From positions 44,190 to 61,617 of the forward strand of contig DJOV01000089.1 in assembly GCA_002437285.1 (NCBI GenBank): a DNA stretch of 17,428 nucleotides. Direction: 5' to 3'. Numbering within the stretch: the first letter of the stretch is position 1; each line of letters starts with the position of its first letter. The notes below the pieces were generated by a model. It saw only the letters and a list, made by a program, of their open reading frames with translations. It was not told the origin of the DNA and made no database searches. Position numbers and translations under genes: made by a program. The DNA is from Prevotella sp. UBA6429. Lineage in GTDB: Bacteria; Bacteroidota; Bacteroidia; Bacteroidales; Bacteroidaceae. Shown piece by piece: positions 13,424 through 17,428 of this stretch.

Positions 13424-15379
13424 TTATCGTTTACGATGGTTGTTGGTTGTCTGCTGTTGCTGCATCTGCTGCTGTTGCATCTGCTGCAGTGCCTGCAGGC
13501 GAGCAGCCAGTCCCTTCATCTTCTGCGGGTTGCTGGCGTTTTCCTTGTAACGAGCCTCCAGGATGGCCAGGAGCTTGGCGTCGTCAGTGGTGTGGCGAAG
13601 CACAAACATGATGCCGGCCGAGAGAATCAGCGTGACGAAGTAGTAGAAGTTAAGACCCGACGAGTAGTCGTTGAAGATGAAGAAGAACATCAGCGGCATG
13701 AGGAACATCATCCACTGCATGACCTTCATCTGCTCGGCCTGCTGTCCCACCATCTGGTCCTTCTGCATCTGCATGGTGATCCAGGTGTAGAGCACCATGG
13801 CCACAGTGTAGAGCACGCAGGTGAGGCTGAGGTGGTCGCCGATGAGCATCACGTTGGTGCTCCACTCGAAGATGGGGTCGTAGGTCGACAGGTCACTCAT
13901 CCAAAGGAAGTGCTCACCGCGGAACTGGATGGCATTCGGCACAAAGTTGAACATGGCCACCCAGATAGGCATCTGTATGAGCATGGGCAGACATCCCGAG
14001 AGCGGACTGACGCCATACTTGGAGTATTCGGCCATCATGGCCTGCTGCTTCTGCATCTGGTCCTCAGGCTTGTTGAACTGCTTGGTGGCCTCGTCGAGCT
14101 TCGGCTTGAGCACGCGCATCTTGGCCGAGCTCATGTAGCTCTTCTTGACCATGGGGAAGGTGATGAGCTTCAGCAGGATGGTGATGAGGATGAGCACCAC
14201 ACCCATGGGCAGTCCCCAGTCGCTCAGCCAGGTGAACACGGGCAACGTGAACCACCGGTTGATGTAACGGAAGAGCGGCCATCCGAGATAGACGATCTTC
14301 TGCATGTCAAGATCCTTGCCGAAGGTGCTCTGCTTCTCCACCTGCCGGAGGACGTAGAAGTCGTTGGGTCCGTAGTAGAACTCAAACTCGGAAGCCTTGG
14401 CGCCTGTCGGGTCGAAGCTCGTGCGCACCTGTGCCTTGAGGTCTTTGAGGTAACGTACGGGCCAGTTTTCCTGGTCCTTCTTGTCGTAGAGCGTGCTCTC
14501 GAGCTGTCCGCCCTTCTGGAAGTTGTCCTTTGAGATCATGACCGCCGAGAAGAACTGGTTCTTGAAGGCTATCCAGTCGATGTCCTCCTCCGTGGTCTCC
14601 TTCTTGGTCTTGGCCTCACTGATGTAGTCCGTCCCGCCATCGGTCTCCTTCCAGTCGAGGCGTGCATAGCGGTTCTCAAACGTGAAGCCGCGCTCCTGCT
14701 CCTTCACCTTCTCGTGCCAGTCGACGCCGAGCGACGAGGCGTTGGGGTCGAAGAGGCCCGCCATGCCCACCGCCTTGAGGCTCATGTGGAGCATGTAGTC
14801 GCTGCCCAGGCGATAGGTGAGGATGAGCGACTTGCCCTGTCCGGCCTCGGCCGTCAGCGTGACCGTGCTGTCCGTCTGGCCCGTCGGCACGAAATAGAGG
14901 TCGCCCGTATTGATGTTCATCTCCTTGGCCACGAGCGTGAAGTTGAGGCTCTGGTCCTTGCCGCTGAAGAGCGTCACGCCCCCGAGGTCATCACTCTTGC
15001 CCGTCTTGTCGGCAATGTCATGGCCCACATAGCGCTTGCTTCCCTTCTCGTTCTTCACATACGCCTTGGTGACCGTACCGCCCTTTGTGGAAAGGGTGAC
15101 GGCCAACTTCTTGTTTTGCAGCACGATGTCGCGTGCCACACCGGTGAGCGCCTTATGGAAGAGGGCCGTGGTGTCGGCCGCAATCTTCTGCTTGGCGGCC
15201 TGCTGCCGCTTGAAGGCTGCTGTCTTCTCCGCCTGGTCAGCCTTCTGCTTGGCCACCTGCGTCAGTGAGTCTTGCACCGCCTGGGCGCGCTGCTCCTCCT
15301 TGGAGGGCTGCGAGTACCAGCTGAAGCCCACGAGCACCACGGCGATGAGCACAAAGCCTATCAGTGTGTTCTTGTTCAT
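13424..15379 (-). CDS. yidC: Membrane protein insertase YidC
   Basis: The 651-residue protein is the inner-membrane insertase that places proteins in the membrane alone or with SecYEG. TM1 is at 5-21, followed by an Ala/Gln/Lys-rich charged segment (25-70). The large periplasmic P1 domain covers about 75-365. The conserved insertase core starts near 366, with TMs at about 389-409, 460-480, 517-535, 555-569 and 577-594, and the signature SPLSGCLPMLIQMPIW (458-473). Lys404 lies where E. coli YidC has the hydrophilic-groove Arg366. The C-terminal tail is Gln-rich with a tandem MQQQQ repeat and ends in basic HRKR, which may contact the ribosome. It follows pyrG by 42 bp on the same strand, so the two are probably cotranscribed. 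The length is greater than E. coli's 548 aa but is reasonable for this phylum. Confidence 0.96.
   Translation of the reverse strand: MNKNTLIGFVLIAVVLVGFSWYSQPSKEEQRAQAVQDSLTQVAKQKADQAEKTAAFKRQQAAKQKIAADTTALFHKALTGVARDIVLQNKKLAVTLSTKGGTVTKAYVKNEKGSKRYVGHDIADKTGKSDDLGGVTLFSGKDQSLNFTLVAKEMNINTGDLYFVPTGQTDSTVTLTAEAGQGKSLILTYRLGSDYMLHMSLKAVGMAGLFDPNASSLGVDWHEKVKEQERGFTFENRYARLDWKETDGGTDYISEAKTKKETTEEDIDWIAFKNQFFSAVMISKDNFQKGGQLESTLYDKKDQENWPVRYLKDLKAQVRTSFDPTGAKASEFEFYYGPNDFYVLRQVEKQSTFGKDLDMQKIVYLGWPLFRYINRWFTLPVFTWLSDWGLPMGVVLILITILLKLITFPMVKKSYMSSAKMRVLKPKLDEATKQFNKPEDQMQKQQAMMAEYSKYGVSPLSGCLPMLIQMPIWVAMFNFVPNAIQFRGEHFLWMSDLSTYDPIFEWSTNVMLIGDHLSLTCVLYTVAMVLYTWITMQMQKDQMVGQQAEQMKVMQWMMFLMPLMFFFIFNDYSSGLNFYYFVTLILSAGIMFVLRHTTDDAKLLAILEARYKENASNPQKMKGLAARLQALQQMQQQQMQQQQTTNNHRKR
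13451..13480 (-). repeat. Two 15-bp tandem repeats coding MQQQQ in YidC
   Basis: Two adjacent 15-bp units (13451-13465 and 13466-13480) encode MQQQQ twice, residues 634-643 of YidC. They sit in a wider CAG/CAA tract that encodes 11 Gln in 13 residues. The units differ by synonymous CAG/CAA changes. Unit number could vary by slippage without shifting the reading frame. Confidence 0.7.
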
Positions 15380-15421
15380 TCTTACCTTATTATACTAATA
15401 TGATGGCAACAGCCTCCGCTG

Positions 15422-17038
15422 TTACTTTGTTTCCTGTTTCTGGTTGGCAATGGCCGTCTTCACGAAGTCGACGAAGAGCGGATGGGGTTTGAGCACCGTC
15501 GACTGGTACTCAGGATGGAACTGTGTTCCGATGTACCACTTGAGCGACGGGATCTCGACTATCTCCACCAGGTCGCTCTCGGGGTTGCGTCCCACACACT
15601 GCATGCCATTGCGCTCAAACTCCTTCTCGAAGATGTTGTTGAACTCATAGCGGTGGCGGTGGCGCTCCTGGATGTGCTCCTGCTTGTAGATGTCGAAGGC
15701 ACGCGAGCCCTGGCGCAGCACACACTCGTAGGCGCCGAGACGCATGGTGCCGCCCATGTTGGTGATGTTCTTCTGCTCCTCCATGATGTCGATGACATTG
15801 TGGGGCGTCTTCTCGTCCATCTCGCGGCTGTTGGCATCAGCATAGCCGAGCACGTTGCGCGCAAACTCGATGACCATCATCTGCATGCCGAGGCAGATGC
15901 CGAAGGTGGGTATGTCGTGTGTGCGGGTGTAGTGTGCCGCCACGACCTTGCCCTCGATGCCGCGCTGACCGAAGCCCGGGCAGATGACGATGCCATCCTG
16001 GCCTGCGAGCTTCTCAGCCACATTGTCCTCGGTGATGTATTCCGAGTTGATGAAGGTGATGACGGTCTTGTGGTCGTTGTAGGTACCGGCCTGCGAGAGG
16101 CTCTCGCGGATGCTCTTGTAGGCGTCCTGCAGGTCATACTTGCCCACGAGTCCGATATGCACCTCCTTGGTGGCCTTGTTGCGGCGCTCGAGGAAGGCAC
16201 GCCACGGGCCGAGGCCCGGCTTCTCGCCCGGCTCAATGCCCACCTTGCGGAGGATGGCCGTGTCGAGGCCTTGGTTCTGCATGTTGACAGGCACCTCGTA
16301 GATGCTGGGCAGGTCCTCGCTCTGGATGACGCAGTCGAAGTCGACATTACAGAAGGCGGCCACCTTCTTGCGAATCTGGTCGGAGAGATGCTTCTCGGTG
16401 CGCAGGATGAGCACATCGGGCTGGATGCCGACACTCTGCAGTTCCTTCACGCTGTGCTGCGTGGGCTTGGTCTTGAGCTCGCCGGCGGCACGCAGGTAGG
16501 GCACATAGGTCAGGTGCACGTTGATGGCGTTGCGCCCGAGCTCCCACTTCAACTGGCGGATGGCCTCCATGAACGGCGCACTCTCGATGTCGCCGATGGT
16601 GCCACCGATCTCGGTGATCACAAAGTCATAGTGGTTCTTCTGTCCGAGATACTTCACGTTGCGCTTGATCTCGTCGGTGATATGGGGCACCACCTGGATG
16701 GTCTTGCCCAGATAGTCGCCACGGCGTTCCTTGTCGATCACGGCCTTGTAGATGCGGCCTGTGGTGAGCGAGTTGGCCTTGGTGGTCTGAATGCCGGTGA
16801 AACGCTCATAGTGGCCGAGGTCAAGGTCGGTCTCCATACCGTCTACCGTGACGTAGCACTCACCGTGCTCATAGGGGTTGAGGGTGCCCGGGTCGATATT
16901 GATATAGGGGTCAAATTTCTGGATAGTGATGTTGTAGCCTCTGGCCTGCAGAAGCTTGCCGATGGACGAGGAGATGATGCCTTTGCCCAGTGAAGACACA
17001 ACACCGCCCGTGACGAAGATGTACTTTGTTTCTGCCAC
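15422..17038 (-). CDS. pyrG: CTP synthase
   Basis: The 538-residue enzyme makes CTP from UTP, ATP and glutamine, the last step of de novo pyrimidine nucleotide synthesis. The N-terminal amidoligase domain (1-267) begins KYIFVTGGVVSSLGKGI (5-21), which contains the P-loop, and includes the conserved EHGECYV (57-63) and EIGGTIGDIE (143-152). The C-terminal glutaminase domain (about 293-530) has the oxyanion loop PGFGQRG (354-360), nucleophile Cys382 in GICLGMQ, and His508/Glu510 in FHPEY. The loop reads CPGFG instead of the VPGGFG of E. coli, which I recall as usual for Bacteroidota. The length is normal. It has its own promoter at 17077-17107 and is followed after 42 bp by yidC, suggesting a pyrG-yidC transcript. 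Confidence 0.98.
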   Translation of the reverse strand: MAETKYIFVTGGVVSSLGKGIISSSIGKLLQARGYNITIQKFDPYINIDPGTLNPYEHGECYVTVDGMETDLDLGHYERFTGIQTTKANSLTTGRIYKAVIDKERRGDYLGKTIQVVPHITDEIKRNVKYLGQKNHYDFVITEIGGTIGDIESAPFMEAIRQLKWELGRNAINVHLTYVPYLRAAGELKTKPTQHSVKELQSVGIQPDVLILRTEKHLSDQIRKKVAAFCNVDFDCVIQSEDLPSIYEVPVNMQNQGLDTAILRKVGIEPGEKPGLGPWRAFLERRNKATKEVHIGLVGKYDLQDAYKSIRESLSQAGTYNDHKTVITFINSEYITEDNVAEKLAGQDGIVICPGFGQRGIEGKVVAAHYTRTHDIPTFGICLGMQMMVIEFARNVLGYADANSREMDEKTPHNVIDIMEEQKNITNMGGTMRLGAYECVLRQGSRAFDIYKQEHIQERHRHRYEFNNIFEKEFERNGMQCVGRNPESDLVEIVEIPSLKWYIGTQFHPEYQSTVLKPHPLFVDFVKTAIANQKQETK

Positions 17039-17076
17039 AATCGTAAGTGTTAAAATGGGTAATTCAAAATTTGCAG

Positions 17077-17107
17077 CAAAGTTACGGCTTTTTTATGATA
17101 TGCACAA
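17077..17107 (-). promoter_or_regulatory. Promoter of pyrG
   Basis: On the minus strand TAACTTTG (17084-17077) matches TAnnTTTG exactly. A TTG (17107-17105) lies 20 bp upstream in the -33 position (GTTG against TTTG). The spacing is right, and the start point would fall about 30 bp before the pyrG ATG. Confidence 0.7.
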
Positions 17108-17230
17108 CAAAACAGCCACAAAACTTCATTCCCGGCTTCCAAAACGGATGTACCTCAAGAGGTTAGCCCATAATGTCTCCGGTCGGGTTCCGGTCCTTTC
17201 CCGCAGGGGAAGCTCCTCACATGACAAGCT

Positions 17231-17255
17231 ACGGGACGCCTGGCCAGGCTGCCGT
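17231..17255. repeat. Palindromic hairpin in the pyrG upstream region
   Basis: GCCTGGCCAGGC (17238-17249) is a perfect 12-bp palindrome. It is flanked by ACGG (17231-17234) and CCGT (17252-17255), which also pair across a small internal loop. It is the strongest fold in the unexplained block. Confidence 0.55.
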
Positions 17256-17397
17256 CGTCTCCACGGTTACTGGTCACCGCGCGCCAAGTCCTTGTATGTT
17301 TGTCAAGGTTTTTGGTCGAAAAGTTTGTCACGGGAAGCAGTTGAAATAGATCGCGAAAATGGCGTTTTTTGTCGGTCGCTACAAGATTTGCATGGGG

Positions 17398-17405
17398 TAA
17401 TTTTG
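17398..17405 (+). promoter_or_regulatory. Possible plus-strand -7 element at the window edge
   Basis: TAATTTTG matches TAnnTTTG exactly and is followed by C. A TTTG (17368-17371) upstream is 26 bp away, longer than the usual 19-21. It would drive a rightward gene beyond the window. It overlaps the start of an inverted repeat (17405-17423). Confidence 0.3.
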
Positions 17406-17428
17406 CGATAAAGCGTTAATCGCGTCAT

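Larger units (their letters stand above)
17108..17428. other. Intergenic block upstream of pyrG with no recognised gene
   Basis: No known protein or RNA was recognised in this stretch. A 58-codon reading frame on the plus strand (ATG 17173, TAG 17347-17349; starts MSPVGFRSFP) is open but has no recognisable domain and no Shine-Dalgarno site. The centre is GC-rich (17221-17280 about 65% G+C) with palindromes, and the right end is about 42%. Direct repeats CCGGTC occur at 17179 and 17190, and a hairpin TTCCC/GGGAA with a 4-nt loop lies at 17198-17211. GCGAT (17405-17409) and ATCGC (17419-17423) form an operator-like inverted repeat close to a possible plus-strand -7 element. This could be a noncoding RNA, a dispersed repeat or a small gene. 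Confidence 0.4.

Noticed and set aside
13447..13490. CRISPR-like or microsatellite array in the CTG-rich stretch
   Set aside because: The repeats are in-frame CAG/CAA codons for the Gln-rich tail of YidC, with no spacers.
13436..14533. 365-codon plus-strand open frame opposite yidC
   Set aside because: It is a His/Leu/Glu-rich antisense translation of a conserved membrane protein gene, with no domain or start signals.
15482..16993. 503-codon plus-strand open frame opposite pyrG
   Set aside because: It lies entirely antisense to a fully conserved CTP synthase, and its translation is Leu/Val/His/Ala-rich without any domain. High GC at third codon positions of pyrG removes stop codons on the opposite strand.
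16956..17411. 151-codon plus-strand frame running from inside pyrG into the upstream gap
   Set aside because: It begins antisense within pyrG and crosses the pyrG promoter. The open frame past 17039 reflects the GC-rich block. No domain was recognised, so it is not called as a gene.

Overview
The window looks like chromosomal DNA from a high-GC member of the Bacteroidota, most likely Prevotellaceae. The phylum call rests on several exact copies of the Bacteroidota -7 promoter element TAnnTTTG (upstream of rplU, serS, the TonB receptor and pyrG), mostly absent Shine-Dalgarno sites, a Bacteroidota-type CTP synthase and YidC, a FISUMP-domain secreted protein, a DPP5-like periplasmic peptidase and a TonB-dependent receptor. 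The genus is an inference from general resemblance and was not tested.

Layout. The left half (1-8644) is transcribed rightward: a flavodoxin-like lipoprotein; rplU-rpmA (L21, L27) behind a structured leader and closed by a strong intrinsic terminator; serS with its own promoter and terminator; a 785-residue single-chain protein fusing an NfnA/PyrK-like FAD/[2Fe-2S] module to an NfnB/GltD-like module; a small DUF486 membrane protein translationally coupled to a 10-TM EamA transporter; and a TonB-dependent receptor. The right half (8814-17038) is transcribed leftward, in the order pyrG, yidC, an S9 (DPP5-like) secreted peptidase, an MFSD1-like MFS transporter 20 bp behind it, and a FISUMP-domain secreted protein. 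The two halves converge at 8645-8813, which holds two strong hairpins and a probable leftward terminator. The last 390 bp upstream of pyrG contain the pyrG promoter and a GC-rich block with palindromes and no recognised gene.

How the genes fit together. Much of the window is housekeeping: ribosome assembly, tRNA charging, CTP synthesis and membrane-protein insertion. The most suggestive functional unit is the peptidase-MFS pair: a periplasmic peptidase likely to release dipeptides from oligopeptides, next to an inner-membrane carrier resembling MFSD1, whose animal homologue is reported as a lysosomal dipeptide uniporter. This would be a compact dipeptide-scavenging system. The Nfn-like fusion is probably an electron-bifurcating NADH/ferredoxin:NADP+ oxidoreductase that is easily mis-annotated as glutamate synthase or dihydroorotate dehydrogenase subunits. 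No RNA genes, CRISPR arrays, insertion sequences or prophage genes were seen.
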